Notes: generated from the letters alone by a model not told the origin. 64,000 nucleotides of DNA from Zhuqueibacter pondensis (GCA_034505955.1 JAPDQK010000005.1:80855-144854), one strand, 5' to 3'; shown: positions 53,216 to 62,529, numbered from the stretch's first letter. A program made the numbers and translations.

Positions 53216-53437
53216 AAGACTTGTTCAGCATGGGGGCATGGTTATAGTGCTCAGAAAGACTGCCTACGCAGGCTGCGCCTGTAGGGCTACGCTCGTAGTG
53301 ATGCCTCCTGCATGACATGCTCCGAGAGTAGTCTCAATTTTCACCTGTGATCGGATGTTCCGTGTGCGGGACATGGCAATTCCTCGGACACAATCTTTAC
53401 AGAATGACATCCGTGAGATTGTTCATTCCACCAGTAA

Positions 53438-53600
53438 GTGAGCGGCCATGAACAGGAGGTCCCCAAATATTGCGGTCAAGCCACGCAACGCGAAAGGTTG
53501 AGGGCGTCGAAATATTGGTTTGCTGGATGGCTACGCCCATAGGGTGCAGGAATGCGGCAAGAAGGAGATGCCACAGCATTGTGGCGAGGCCATCACGTGA
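53438..53600 (+). pseudogene. Decayed zinc-ribbon gene, relative of the one at 13.7 kb
   Basis: Frame pieces on the plus strand read GHEQEVPKYCGQA, then (after a shift) KVEGVEILVCWM, then (after another shift) ECGKKEMPQHCGEAIT and a stop. They match, in order, GHEQEVPQHCGQP, KVDGTEMLVCWM and ECGKQYIPTHCGAPME of the intact protein encoded at 13619-13798. The start and first Cys pair are missing or broken. At least two frameshifts show it is no longer functional. Confidence 0.75.
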
Positions 53601-53700
53601 TTTCATCGAATCAGAGCGGCCAAGCTTTGTCTCATGATTGGGAAAAACTGAAAGCACTTGACAAAAAGACCTGTCGCTCAAACGCGTCTCCCTTGGCAAT

Positions 53701-53739
53701 AAAAAACCGCTATCAGTCTTATGACCGATAGCGGTTTTT
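53701..53739 (-). terminator. Terminator of the rplS operon
   Basis: AAAAACCGCTATC pairs with GATAGCGGTTTTT around an 11-base loop, 19 bases past the rplS stop on the minus strand. It has T runs on both sides and can act in both directions. Confidence 0.88.
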
Positions 53740-53757
53740 CAAATTTTGTCGCATAGT

Positions 53758-54099
53758 TCACCTCTTTTCGCTGATCCGCGCAGCTTTGCCCTTCAAATCG
53801 CGCAAATAGAACAAACGCGCCCGGCGTACTTTACCTTTACGGAGGTGATCAATCTTTTCAATGTTGGGAGAATGCAACGGGAACACACGCTCCACGCCGA
53901 TACCGTCGGAGACTTTGCGCACAGTAAATGTTTCGTTGATCCCGCTGCCGCGCCGCTGCAGGACCACGCCCTCAAATACCTGGGTGCGCTCTTTATCGCC
54001 TTCCACCACCTTGTGATGAACGGCAATCGTATCGCCCGGACTAAAATCGGGCAAATCGGTCCGTAGTTGGGCGGCCGTCAAAGCCTCTAGTCTGCTCAT
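53758..54099 (-). CDS. rplS: 50S ribosomal protein L19
   Basis: A 113-residue protein at the 30S-50S interface. Seen: FSPGDTIAVHHKVVEGDKER, QVFEGVVLQRRGSGINETFT, VRKVSDGIGVERVFPLHSP and KGKVRRARLFYLRDLKGKAA, typical of L19. The ATG at 54099 follows GAGGAGG at eight bases; a TTG six bases upstream is not needed. It is the last gene of the conserved ffh-rpsP-khpA-rimM-trmD-rplS series. Confidence 0.97.
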   Translation of the reverse strand: MSRLEALTAAQLRTDLPDFSPGDTIAVHHKVVEGDKERTQVFEGVVLQRRGSGINETFTVRKVSDGIGVERVFPLHSPNIEKIDHLRKGKVRRARLFYLRDLKGKAARISEKR

Positions 54100-54184
54100 A
54101 GTCAAATCCTCCTCGTATTCATGTCAATGATCAAGTTCATTAGAATAACATTTTCTGTGATAAAGGGTTATGGAACATTTTCCA

Positions 54185-54874
54185 TTACCGTTCAGAGTCC
54201 AGCAGATCCGAACGGCGTGCGCGCGTACGCGCTTCCGCCTGCTCACGTCGCCATTCGGCGATCTTCGCATGATGTCCGGACAGCAGCACCTCCGGCACGC
54301 GCCACCCGCGAAACTCTTCCGGCCGGGTATAATGAGGATAATCCAACAAGCCGGTTTGAAACGAGTCGCCAGTCGCCGAGTCCAAATCCCCCAACACTCC
54401 GGGCAGCAATCGAACCACCGCATCAATCACCACCAACGCCGGCAGCTCGCCGCCGGTGAGCACATAATCACCGATCGAAATTTCCTCCGTGGCCAAATAA
54501 AGATGCACACGCTCGTCGATTCCTTTATAGTGGCCACAAAGGAAAATCAACGCCGGTTCTTGCGCCAACTCGTTGGCTTTCTTTTGTGTAAATTGTTCCC
54601 CCTGCGGGGACAACAAAATGACTCGCGCTCCGAAGAGATCGTACTGTGCCCGAATGTGATCGATGCAGGCGAAAAACGGCTCCGGTTTCATGATCATACC
54701 CGGACCACCGCCATAAGGATAATCATCCACGCTGCGATGCTTGTCCGTGGTATAATCCCGCAGATCATGCAAATGAATTTGCACGATCTCTCGCTGGCGA
54801 GCCCGTTTCATCATGCTTTCATCGAGCGGGCTCTCAAAGAACTTGGGGAATGCCGTGACAATATGAATCTTCAT
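54185..54874 (-). CDS. trmD: tRNA (guanine-N1)-methyltransferase TrmD
   Basis: A 229-residue knotted SPOUT methyltransferase that modifies G37 of tRNA. Seen: IHIVTAFPKFFESPLDESMM, DDYPYGGGPGMIMKPEP, IGDYVLTGGELPALVVID and YPHYTRPEEFRGWRVPEVLL, then GHHAKIAEWRR. Its start overlaps the rimM stop by four bases (ATGA). The C-terminus is slightly shorter than the E. coli protein. Confidence 0.97.
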   Translation of the reverse strand: MKIHIVTAFPKFFESPLDESMMKRARQREIVQIHLHDLRDYTTDKHRSVDDYPYGGGPGMIMKPEPFFACIDHIRAQYDLFGARVILLSPQGEQFTQKKANELAQEPALIFLCGHYKGIDERVHLYLATEEISIGDYVLTGGELPALVVIDAVVRLLPGVLGDLDSATGDSFQTGLLDYPHYTRPEEFRGWRVPEVLLSGHHAKIAEWRREQAEARTRARRSDLLDSER

Positions 54875-55407
54875 TCAGGCACATCTTCCAACAAACCCGG
54901 AATCGGCGTGATGATGACACGTCGATTTTGCAAATCAACTTCATGAATGATCGACTGAATCGCCGGAATCAATTTCTCCCGCCTCCCATCGCGAATCACC
55001 CACACGTCGTTGGCGGGACAACTTTCGATGTCAACGATTTCACCGAGGGACTCGCCCATCAGGGTGTAAACCGGCAAACCAATGATCTCGAACTGGTAAT
55101 ACTCATTTTTTGCAAGGGGCAAACACTGTTCGCGTGCAATCATTAACTGTGCGCCAAGCAACTGCTCCGCATGGTTGCGATCGTTGACACCGCGAAACTT
55201 GAGATACACGTCCTTGTTTGTGACCTGCAGACGTTCGATCACATATTCACCCAGCGTGCTCGCCTTCTGCTGCAACTGCACTTTTTGGAGAAGGGAAAAT
55301 CGCTGCGGATTCTCAGTGGTCGCACGCACCTTCACAGTGCCTCGTAAACCGTGTGGCCGGACGATTTCGCCGATCATCACCAGTTGTTGTTTCGCGGCGC
55401 GGCGCAT
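54871..55407 (-). CDS. rimM: 16S rRNA processing protein RimM
   Basis: A 178-residue 30S maturation factor. Seen: the N-terminal beta-barrel with MIGEIVRPHGLRGTVKVRAT and the PRC-barrel with YYQFEIIGLPVYTLMGESLG then IPAIQSIIHEVDLQNRRVII. The ribosome-binding site is weak, and an internal ATG at codon 11 could also start the protein. It is coupled to trmD. Confidence 0.94.
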   Translation of the reverse strand: MRRAAKQQLVMIGEIVRPHGLRGTVKVRATTENPQRFSLLQKVQLQQKASTLGEYVIERLQVTNKDVYLKFRGVNDRNHAEQLLGAQLMIAREQCLPLAKNEYYQFEIIGLPVYTLMGESLGEIVDIESCPANDVWVIRDGRREKLIPAIQSIIHEVDLQNRRVIITPIPGLLEDVPE

Positions 55408-55472
55408 ACAAGCAAAAGGAACAACCTCATGGCAGAAGTTAAATTGACGACTCTATCGACCGGTGCAGTGGC

Positions 55473-55703
55473 TCATTCGAGAATCTCCAGCACTGCCCGT
55501 TTGCCGGATTTGGCAGAGGCGGCTGCAAGCAGGGTACGAATGGATTTGGCAGTTTTGCCATGCTTGCCAATCACCTTGCCCATGTCGCCTTGCCCAACGC
55601 GAAGCTCATAAACGACTGTACGCTCGCCATCGACCTCGTTCACTTGCACCTCGTTCGGCTTGTCAACCAGATGCTTGATGATGAATTCGATAAATTCTTT
55701 CAT
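55473..55703 (-). CDS. khpA: KH-domain RNA-binding protein KhpA
   Basis: A 76-residue single KH domain: MKEFIEFIIKHLVDKPNEVQ, then LRVGQGDMGKVIGKHGKTAK, with the GKxGK loop (VIGKHGKTA). The ATG at 55703 follows AAAGGAGGG; a TTG six bases upstream is not needed. It lies between rpsP and rimM as in many bacteria. It binds RNA together with KhpB (not in this window). Confidence 0.95.
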   Translation of the reverse strand: MKEFIEFIIKHLVDKPNEVQVNEVDGERTVVYELRVGQGDMGKVIGKHGKTAKSIRTLLAAASAKSGKRAVLEILE

Positions 55704-56057
55704 ATTCAACCCTCCTTTCGGGGTTACCCTTTTCAGCTATGCCCGTAAGGCTTGCACCGGAAAATTTGGCAAAATCGGACTCGTTCGAGCAATCGATCAA
55801 CAACCTTGTGTGATTGGAGAGCCAGTCTATTATTCCGCGTTTCGCCAGCCCAATGGCGGGACGACACGTGTTCAGAACCAATTTGCTTTGCCAACTTTCG
55901 GCCCCTGTGGACACCGCTTTCTGCTTCCCCTCACCTGCCCATCACCGGCGCCGAGGTGAAAGCGAGTCAATAGCGATAGCGATTGCCACCTGTCCACTCC
56001 CAATTGCCCGAGAAGAACCAGAGGTTCTTTGTCAGGGTTGATTCGGGATAGCAGAGG
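55704..56057. other. Spacer between rpsP and khpA, no gene
   Basis: 354 bases with only non-conserved frames. AGAACC AGA GGTTCT at 56017-56033 is a small hairpin. Such a long spacer within this normally tight operon is unusual; an internal promoter for khpA is possible. Confidence 0.5.
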
Positions 56058-56525
56058 TCAAGCAGAGGCTGGTACTGCCTCGCTGGCCGAGTCAGTCGTG
56101 GCAGTGTTCTCCCCGGCCTCTGTCGGGGTCTCAAGAGTTTCTTTTTGGGATTTGCGTTGCTGCTTTTTCTGTTCGCGCAGCGCCTCCAGTCGCTTGTGTC
56201 GCTCAGATTGAAGCGCTTCCCACTTTTTCATCTCTTCGCCGATCTGCGCCTCATCCATGCCGCGCTTCTGCAAATGCCAGCGCATCAAAATGCCCTGTCG
56301 GCGCAACAAGCTGCGCACCGTATCTGAAGGTTTGGCACCATGTGAAAGCCAGTGAAAAACTCGCGCACTGTCAATTTGCACCGCTGGCGGTTCCGTCCGC
56401 GGGTTGTAGGTGCCCAGATTGTCGAGATACTTACCATCACGGGCAACGCGTGAGTCAATCGCGACGATGCGATAAAAGGGTTGCTTTTTCTTGCCCATTC
56501 GGCGAAGACGAAGGTGAACGGCCAA
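56058..56525 (-). CDS. rpsP: 30S ribosomal protein S16 with long C-terminal extension, TTG start
   Basis: A 155-residue S16. The first ~80 residues are standard (VHLRLRRMGKKKQPFYRIV, DSRVARDGKYLDNLGTYNP, HWLSHGAKPSDTVRSLLRR). The rest is a charged, Glu/Lys/Arg-rich then Thr/Ala/Ser-rich tail (KKWEALQSERHKRLEALREQ), roughly doubling the usual length. The start codon is TTG at 56525, five bases after AAAGGAG; no ATG is available upstream of the conserved core. Confidence 0.95.
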   Translation of the reverse strand: MAVHLRLRRMGKKKQPFYRIVAIDSRVARDGKYLDNLGTYNPRTEPPAVQIDSARVFHWLSHGAKPSDTVRSLLRRQGILMRWHLQKRGMDEAQIGEEMKKWEALQSERHKRLEALREQKKQQRKSQKETLETPTEAGENTATTDSASEAVPASA

Positions 56526-56554
56526 AATTACTCCTTTCAGTGTTTGAATTCAAT

Positions 56555-57871
56555 TTAAAAAGGTAATGGTAAACCGCGGCGTCCCTTGCGCCCGGCTTGC
56601 TTCAACATTTTTCGCATCATTTCATACTGTTTGAGCAAACGATTCACTTCTTGCACCGAAGTGCCGCTGCCTTTGGCGATGCGCAACCGCCGGCTGCCGT
56701 TGATGAGATGTGGCCGGCGCCGTTCTTCCGGTGTCATCGATAGAATAATTGCCTCGATGCTGACCAATCCGCGCTCGTCGATGTCCACCTCCTGCGGAAG
56801 GCGCCCACCCAGGCCGGGAATCATGTTCAGCAATTGACTCAACGGCCCCATTTTCTTCAGGCTTTGAAGTTGCTCGTAAAAGTCCTCCAGGGTGAACTCG
56901 GCGCGGCGCAACTTTTTCTCCAACTCGGCCGCCTTTTGCATGTCGACCGCTTCGCTCGCCTTTTCAACCAGCGTGACGATGTCGCCCATCCCCAAGATGC
57001 GGGAGGCCATGCGCTCCGGCTGAAACTTTTCGAGCGCATCAACTTTTTCACCGACACCGATGAACTTAATGGGCTTGCCCGTCACAGCCTTGATGGAGAG
57101 CGCCGCTCCACCACGCGCATCACCATCCATCTTGGTGAGCACGACACCAGTGAAATCCAGTCGTTGGAGAAACGCCTGCGCGGTATTCACCGCGTCTTGT
57201 CCGGTCATGGCATCGGCAACGAAAAGAATCTCATGCGGCTTGGTCGCTTTCTTGACTTCCTCCAGCTCCTGCATGAGCTCATCGTTGATATGCAAACGAC
57301 CGGCTGTATCGAGCAGCACGGTATCCACCGCTCGTTGCCGCGCCACACCAATCGAGGCGCGACAAACTTCGAGTGGTGTCGAATTGACAATCGAAAAAAA
57401 GTCGACTTCTGCAGCTTCCGCCACGACCCGCAATTGCTCGACTGCCGCCGGCCGCTGGAGGTCTGCCGCCACGAGCATCGGCCGGCGACTGCGCGACTTC
57501 AGATATTTTGCCAGTTTGCCACAAAACGTGGTTTTTCCCGAACCCTGCAGCCCGACCACCATGATCACGGTCGGCGGGAGATTGGCCTCGCGCAAAGGTG
57601 CATCGCTACCACCGAGCAGAAGCACCAACTCATCGTAAATAATCTTGATAACCTGTTGCCCCGGTGTGATGCTTTTGAGCACCTCGGCGCCGACGGCCTT
57701 TTTCTCGACCGCCGTGATGAAATCTTTGGCAACTTTGAAATTGACATCCGCTTCCAGGAGAACTCGCCGCACTTCCCGCATGGTTTCGGCAATATTTTCC
57801 GGCGTGATCTTGCCATGCCCTTTGAGCTTGCGAAAGATGCTTTCAAACCGGCTGGTGAGTTCCTGGAACAT
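56555..57871 (-). CDS. ffh: Signal recognition particle protein Ffh (SRP54)
   Basis: A 438-residue GTPase that targets membrane proteins to the translocon. Seen: N domain (FRKLKGHGKITPENIAETMR), G1 GLQGSGKTTFCGKLA, DTAGRLHI, TKMDGDARGGAALS, GVGEKVDALEKF, and the methionine-poor M domain with QLLNMIPGLGG and GSGTSVQEVNRLLKQY. It is the first gene of the ribosomal/tRNA-modification series. The ribosome-binding site is weak. Confidence 0.97.
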   Translation of the reverse strand: MFQELTSRFESIFRKLKGHGKITPENIAETMREVRRVLLEADVNFKVAKDFITAVEKKAVGAEVLKSITPGQQVIKIIYDELVLLLGGSDAPLREANLPPTVIMVVGLQGSGKTTFCGKLAKYLKSRSRRPMLVAADLQRPAAVEQLRVVAEAAEVDFFSIVNSTPLEVCRASIGVARQRAVDTVLLDTAGRLHINDELMQELEEVKKATKPHEILFVADAMTGQDAVNTAQAFLQRLDFTGVVLTKMDGDARGGAALSIKAVTGKPIKFIGVGEKVDALEKFQPERMASRILGMGDIVTLVEKASEAVDMQKAAELEKKLRRAEFTLEDFYEQLQSLKKMGPLSQLLNMIPGLGGRLPQEVDIDERGLVSIEAIILSMTPEERRRPHLINGSRRLRIAKGSGTSVQEVNRLLKQYEMMRKMLKQAGRKGRRGLPLPF

Positions 57872-57948
57872 AGAAAATAGGACAGGCCAAGTTCTTCGGG
57901 CTGCTAACCTGTCAGTTTTTAATTATTTGAAAAATACCCAAATTTCGG

Positions 57949-57973
57949 AGACCGGCACACCAACGGCCGGTCT
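57949..57973. terminator. Hairpin between the VWA-protein gene and ffh
   Basis: AGACCGGC pairs with GCCGGTCT around a nine-base loop; it lies after the VWA-protein stop on the minus strand, about 100 bases before ffh. T tracts are weak on both sides. Confidence 0.5.
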
Positions 57974-58107
57974 TACGATTTTGAATTGACAAAAAATTAT
58001 CCGCTTCTGGCGGATCGGTAACACGCTCCCATAAACCAACAAAACTTCTCAAGTTACCTGTAAACTTAATAATTTAGCAAAATTTTTGCCACGATGCAAG
58101 ATAAAAT

Positions 58108-60345
58108 TCATAACATTCCCTGTCTCTTTCTGACGAACCACTCCACTCCCAATACCAGCAGCAAAACCAGCAACACCGGTGCCCGGCCCCAAAGGGCGAA
58201 ATCCAATGTTTCATGACTCAAGGTTGGTGTCATTGGCAGGCGCGTGACGAAACTCGCCAAACTGTCGGGAGGGCCGTAATAGCCGCCGCTGGCTTGCGCC
58301 ATTTGTCGCAATAACGTTTCGTTCAACCGCGTGTTGAGAAATTCGAGACTGAACGGCTCCACGGAAAAGCGGCCACCATCTTCGCCAATTTTTTGTCCGT
58401 TTTGTTCAGCGATACCTTGAAATTGGTATTCGCCGCCGCCGAGAACTTGCAGAGTAGCACGGTAGAGACCGCCACCCACATCCTGCAGAATCACTTCCTC
58501 TGAAAACTGTGGGCCGAAAAGCTGCACGCGCACTTGCACGCCTTCGCGTGGCCGATAATCTTCATAATAAATTTGCGCCGCCAATTCGATGGATTCACCT
58601 CCCCGATAAATCTCTTTGTTACTGGTGATTCGCACCAATTTGGCATCTTCTGTCGCAACCATCCAGCGCACGGCATTGCGCACCAGGGTTTCATAAACCA
58701 GCGGCGTTTTACCGACGCCTTGCATGAGCAGATGCCAGCGCCAAAGGCCGTAGACGAAAATGGCCACAGTCTTCCGTTCCGCAGATTTCTGCGCCAGGAA
58801 CACCTCGATTTTCCTCGATTGATTTACAGGAGAATTGGGACTGTCAATAAATGCCAGCACTTGACTGCCAGCGAGTGGTTGCAGGTTCGCCAAATTGCCA
58901 AAGACCGGTGGCAGTTCTTCCCACAAACGGCGATTATCCTCCGGCGTTTCGGAAAAGCGGGTAAGTGCATGGGATAATGCGGCTAAATCCGGTTGCAGAT
59001 AAACCAAACGCTCGGCGGTCTGCGCCGGCGCTGCGGCCAGAGGTAACACGCTGCGAAACTGCCAAAGTGCACCGAGATCGACGCCGGGGCCACTAATAAA
59101 AAAAAGCGGCTTGTTGTTTTTGACTAAATACTGCGATAAAACTTCGAGCAAACTCCGCTCGGAATCACGGCGGGGAAAATCAATCATGATAATACCGTCG
59201 AGATTCTCTTCCAGGTCTTGCCGGCCGGAGTGAGTCAATGCAGCAATCATGCTGGCAACTGGCAGATCGTAAAAATTACCGTTCGGACGCTGCACAAAAC
59301 CATGAATCTCAAAATTCCTGTCTGCCTCCAGAGTCCGTTTGAGAAAAACATACTCCGGAGACGGTGCTCCTGCAATTATCCACAGCTTCAATTTGTTCTT
59401 CAACACCCGCACATAAACCGTTCGCTGATTGTTCACTTTGGTTAATTCGCCTGCCAGCGTGTCGATTTGCACAAGGTAACGGTTCAAGCCGAGTTTATGC
59501 GGAATGATATCGAAACGGGTGGTCACTTGTGTGTTGTCGGCCGGCAGGGTGATTTCCTGTTGATGTAAGATTATTTTTTTTCTTGTGGTGTCAGTGATGG
59601 AGGCACCAGAGCTTTCTTCACAAATACGTATGCGGGCACGCCGGCCGGCATAGCCGATACTCGATACGCTCACTTCAATCGGCAGTTGAGTTTCGGCATA
59701 AGCTATTTCATTGGTCAATATCTCACTCACCAGCACATCGCGCGCACCCTGTGCGGAACCGATGCCTACGGTAACAATCGGCACGCCAAACTGTTCAGCA
59801 ACACGCAGCGGGCTTTCGCCCATGTTTTGTGCGCCATCGGTGAACATGATCGCCGCCGCGAGAGGGCGTTCGGCCAAGATCTTTTTTGCAGCCAACAGTG
59901 CGCCACCCAGGTCGCTGCCATCGCCGGTGAATCTCATTTGCTGCAGGGTGTCCAAATTCATCCGGTGGAGACTATCGCTGAACGAGAAGCTGGCGGTCTC
60001 GGCACGCTGCTCCAATATTTTTAGCCATGACTGCGTCATCGCTCGCCGCACCAGATCAGCACGGGCAATGGAGGAGTCTGTCAAGCTCATGCTCGCGGAG
60101 CGATCCACCAAAATGGCAACGGTTGGCTTATGCCGGCGCTGCAGGCCGAGTGTGAAGACCGGTTCGAAAAGCAGTAACAGGGCCAATGCAAGGGAAACAG
60201 TGCGTAACATGGCCAAGCCCCGGCGCACCCAGTTCGTCACCGGCGGCGTCGTGGTGCGATAAATGAGCAAAGTGAAAATTATCGCCAGCAGAACAAGGAG
60301 TAGCGGATAAATGAGGGTTGTGGAAAATTTCAAATCAAAAGTCAT
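58108..60345 (-). CDS. Membrane-anchored von Willebrand factor A domain protein
   Basis: A 745-residue protein with two N-terminal helices (LIYPLLLVLLAIIFTLLIY, LRTVSLALALLLLF), a VWA domain with a complete MIDAS motif (VAILVDRSASMSLTDSS) then GGALLAAKKILAERPLAAAI and FTDGAQNMGES, a long periplasmic beta-rich region, and one C-terminal helix (PVLLVLLLVLGVEWFV). This layout resembles the Bat-like/glutamine-amidotransferase-like membrane proteins of FCB bacteria. The start at 60345 is chosen because the hydrophobic helix begins there. It follows tsaD. Function unknown. Confidence 0.82.
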   Translation of the reverse strand: MTFDLKFSTTLIYPLLLVLLAIIFTLLIYRTTTPPVTNWVRRGLAMLRTVSLALALLLLFEPVFTLGLQRRHKPTVAILVDRSASMSLTDSSIARADLVRRAMTQSWLKILEQRAETASFSFSDSLHRMNLDTLQQMRFTGDGSDLGGALLAAKKILAERPLAAAIMFTDGAQNMGESPLRVAEQFGVPIVTVGIGSAQGARDVLVSEILTNEIAYAETQLPIEVSVSSIGYAGRRARIRICEESSGASITDTTRKKIILHQQEITLPADNTQVTTRFDIIPHKLGLNRYLVQIDTLAGELTKVNNQRTVYVRVLKNKLKLWIIAGAPSPEYVFLKRTLEADRNFEIHGFVQRPNGNFYDLPVASMIAALTHSGRQDLEENLDGIIMIDFPRRDSERSLLEVLSQYLVKNNKPLFFISGPGVDLGALWQFRSVLPLAAAPAQTAERLVYLQPDLAALSHALTRFSETPEDNRRLWEELPPVFGNLANLQPLAGSQVLAFIDSPNSPVNQSRKIEVFLAQKSAERKTVAIFVYGLWRWHLLMQGVGKTPLVYETLVRNAVRWMVATEDAKLVRITSNKEIYRGGESIELAAQIYYEDYRPREGVQVRVQLFGPQFSEEVILQDVGGGLYRATLQVLGGGEYQFQGIAEQNGQKIGEDGGRFSVEPFSLEFLNTRLNETLLRQMAQASGGYYGPPDSLASFVTRLPMTPTLSHETLDFALWGRAPVLLVLLLVLGVEWFVRKRQGML

Positions 60346-60378
60346 TTTCACAAAGATTTGGAATGCGAAAACATGCAA

Positions 60379-61395
60379 TCAAGACAAAACCAACCCCGGC
60401 TCCGGTGCCAGTGAAAGTGGCGAGCGATGACCGCGGTCAAGGTGAAACTGCGCGGCGCGCGCAATCATCGCCGCATTGTCCGTGCAAAAAAGTGGTTCGG
60501 GAAAATACAACTGGAAGCCGCGTTGATCGGCAAGCCGGACAAACGCTTGTCGCAGGGTTCGGTTGCAGGCAACGCCACCAGCCAGCGCGACGGCACCCGT
60601 GGGAAAGTGCTCATGCGCAAGGCCGACATTCTCAACGAGTGCATTGATGAGCGCCTGCTGAAAAGATGCGGCAATATCGGCGCGTTGCCTCTCCAGGGCC
60701 TCCGGCGACAATTTTCGCACGTGATACAACACGGCAGTTTTCAAGCCACTGAAGCTGAAGTCGAAGCGTTGGGCTTCGGAACGCAATGTACTTTTTAGTC
60801 GCGCACGCGGGAAGTCTATTGCCTCGGGGTCGCCGGTTGCAGCAAGTTTTTCCACGGCTGGTCCCCCCGGATATGGCAGCCCGAGAATTTTGGCTACTTT
60901 GTCGAAGGCTTCGCCTGCTGCATCATCCTGGGTTTGGCCAAGAATTTGATAGTTCCCCCACTCATGCACACACGTCAAAATCGTGTGACCGCCGGAAATG
61001 ATGAGAGAAAGAAATGGCGGCATCGGCCCGCCGGGCATGATGTTGGTGGAGAAAAGATGTCCCTCCAGATGATTGATCCCAAGCAACGGGACACCAAGCT
61101 GCAAAGCGAGACCTTTGGCGAAGCTCAGGCCAACCAATAGGGAACCAATCAAACCCGGACCATAAGTGACTGCCACAGCCATGAGCTCCTTCTGGGAAAT
61201 CCGGGCTTGTGACAACGCCTTTTGCACGATCGGCACGATCCGCTGCAGGTGTGCACGCGAGGCCAGCTCCGGTACCACCCCGCCAAAAAGCTGGTGAATT
61301 TCCTGCGTGGCGATGATATTGGCGAGTAATTGTCCATCGCCCATCACTGCCGCAGCGGTTTCATCGCATGAAGTTTCAATGGCGAGCAGACGCAT
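60379..61395 (-). CDS. tsaD: tRNA N6-adenosine threonylcarbamoyltransferase TsaD
   Basis: A 338-residue ASKHA-fold enzyme that makes t6A37 in tRNA. Seen: LLAIETSCDETAAAVMG, the metal-binding NHLEGHLFST, LIISGGHTIL, YPGGPAVEKLA and ALAGGVACNRTLR. Its start overlaps the end of the YbbR-domain gene by 20 bases. The partner genes tsaB, tsaC and tsaE are not in this window. Confidence 0.97.
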   Translation of the reverse strand: MRLLAIETSCDETAAAVMGDGQLLANIIATQEIHQLFGGVVPELASRAHLQRIVPIVQKALSQARISQKELMAVAVTYGPGLIGSLLVGLSFAKGLALQLGVPLLGINHLEGHLFSTNIMPGGPMPPFLSLIISGGHTILTCVHEWGNYQILGQTQDDAAGEAFDKVAKILGLPYPGGPAVEKLAATGDPEAIDFPRARLKSTLRSEAQRFDFSFSGLKTAVLYHVRKLSPEALERQRADIAASFQQALINALVENVGLAHEHFPTGAVALAGGVACNRTLRQAFVRLADQRGFQLYFPEPLFCTDNAAMIARAAQFHLDRGHRSPLSLAPEPGLVLS

Positions 61396-62338
61396 GATTG
61401 CGGACTTCGGTCATCAATTTGAACAATGTGGGTTTGACATCTCGATAGCGTACCCCCGCGGGTGTGCGAATGTATGCGGGGTACCCGTCTGCTGCTAAAT
61501 CCCGAATGCGCGCATAGTCGATGTACGCGACAATATCCTCGCGCTTGAGATTGAGCAAAAGCTGCTCCCCTCCTTCCAGGGTCAACGTCAGTGTCGAAGG
61601 GATCGGAGTAATTTTCAAATGGCCCGGTACATTTTGCATTTGTACCGGAATTTCAGACAAAGTCACTTCGATCAATTTCTGGATGTCTGCAGAAAAATGC
61701 GTTGTGCCAACAGAAAGCTGAACACGCAACGATTCCGGAAAAGATTGGAGACGAAGACGCTGGGAAATGCTCTGTTGAACCTCGGAAAACTCCCGGTGCT
61801 CTGTCATTACGGAATCAAGGCGGCGGATCACCTCTTCCGGTCCGGAAACTGTGACGGAATCCGGAACCAGACGCCAAGGCTGGACAAGCGTGTAACCCGG
61901 CACCGTGGTAATCTTGACATCAGCGGCGATACGAAGTGGCTTCGCGATCAGGTTGGTCAAGCGTACACACACCGTGTCTGGAGACAGAATCTGCAGCGGT
62001 GTAAGCTCTGCGCCACCCCGCGAGAGATGCACCATATCTCGCTGCAATCTGAAGACGTGTCGACGCCGAACCTCGGCGAGATCGAGTATCACGCGGGCAT
62101 CGCGGCTGAACAGCACGACGAGCAATGCCCTGCCTTTCCCCTCAAAACGGACCCGCGCCGTGCGAGGTAGATCGGTTGCGAGAGTTTTTCCCGCCGGCAT
62201 ATTTACCACGGTAATGGGGACATCCACCTCGTGCTCATAAACATTTTCCGTCACCACCGCAAACCAGAAAAGCGTCGCCAGTGCCCCCACTACCAGCTTG
62301 ATACGGAGATTCTCGAAAAGCACGCTTTTGATGGTCAT
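61376..62338 (-). CDS. YbbR/CdaR-domain membrane-anchored protein
   Basis: A 320-residue protein with one N-terminal helix (KLVVGALATLFWFAVVTENV) and extracytoplasmic YbbR-type repeats (DVPITVVNMPAGKTLATDLP; VTVSGPEEVIRRLDSV). CdaR proteins regulate the diadenylate cyclase CdaA; no cdaA gene is next to it here, so a role in c-di-AMP control is only suggested by family. It is translationally coupled with tsaD. Confidence 0.85.
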   Translation of the reverse strand: MTIKSVLFENLRIKLVVGALATLFWFAVVTENVYEHEVDVPITVVNMPAGKTLATDLPRTARVRFEGKGRALLVVLFSRDARVILDLAEVRRRHVFRLQRDMVHLSRGGAELTPLQILSPDTVCVRLTNLIAKPLRIAADVKITTVPGYTLVQPWRLVPDSVTVSGPEEVIRRLDSVMTEHREFSEVQQSISQRLRLQSFPESLRVQLSVGTTHFSADIQKLIEVTLSEIPVQMQNVPGHLKITPIPSTLTLTLEGGEQLLLNLKREDIVAYIDYARIRDLAADGYPAYIRTPAGVRYRDVKPTLFKLMTEVRNHASARH

Positions 62339-62529
62339 AACTGATACGGATAAAAAAGGGCATCATTTCGCTGGACTCCTGGCCATGACGCGCACGAAAA
62401 TAACGTGGCGGAGACGCACAACATTCCCTTCAGCTTCATAGACTGGTTTTCGGCGTACCACGACCAGTCCATGGCTGCTGACCAAGAGCATAACTACGAA
62501 TTGATACCCTACCCTTGTCGCAACAATTG

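Larger units (their letters stand above)
52798..53757. other. Repeat-rich region between the broken ATPase and rplS
   Basis: About 960 bases without an intact gene. It contains a 17-bp motif shared with the right edge (52889), an inverted repeat with TTGTCAT/AATGACA ends (52914-52986), GAGGCATTAC/GTAATGCCTC (53007-53035), a TAGCGCAG palindrome (53044-53106), a perfect 20-bp palindrome (53169-53215), a decayed zinc-ribbon gene (53438-53600) and the rplS terminator. Confidence 0.75.

Noticed and set aside
53397..53699. A 100-codon minus-strand frame
   Set aside because: It is the antisense of the frameshifted zinc-ribbon remnant, which explains the DNA better.
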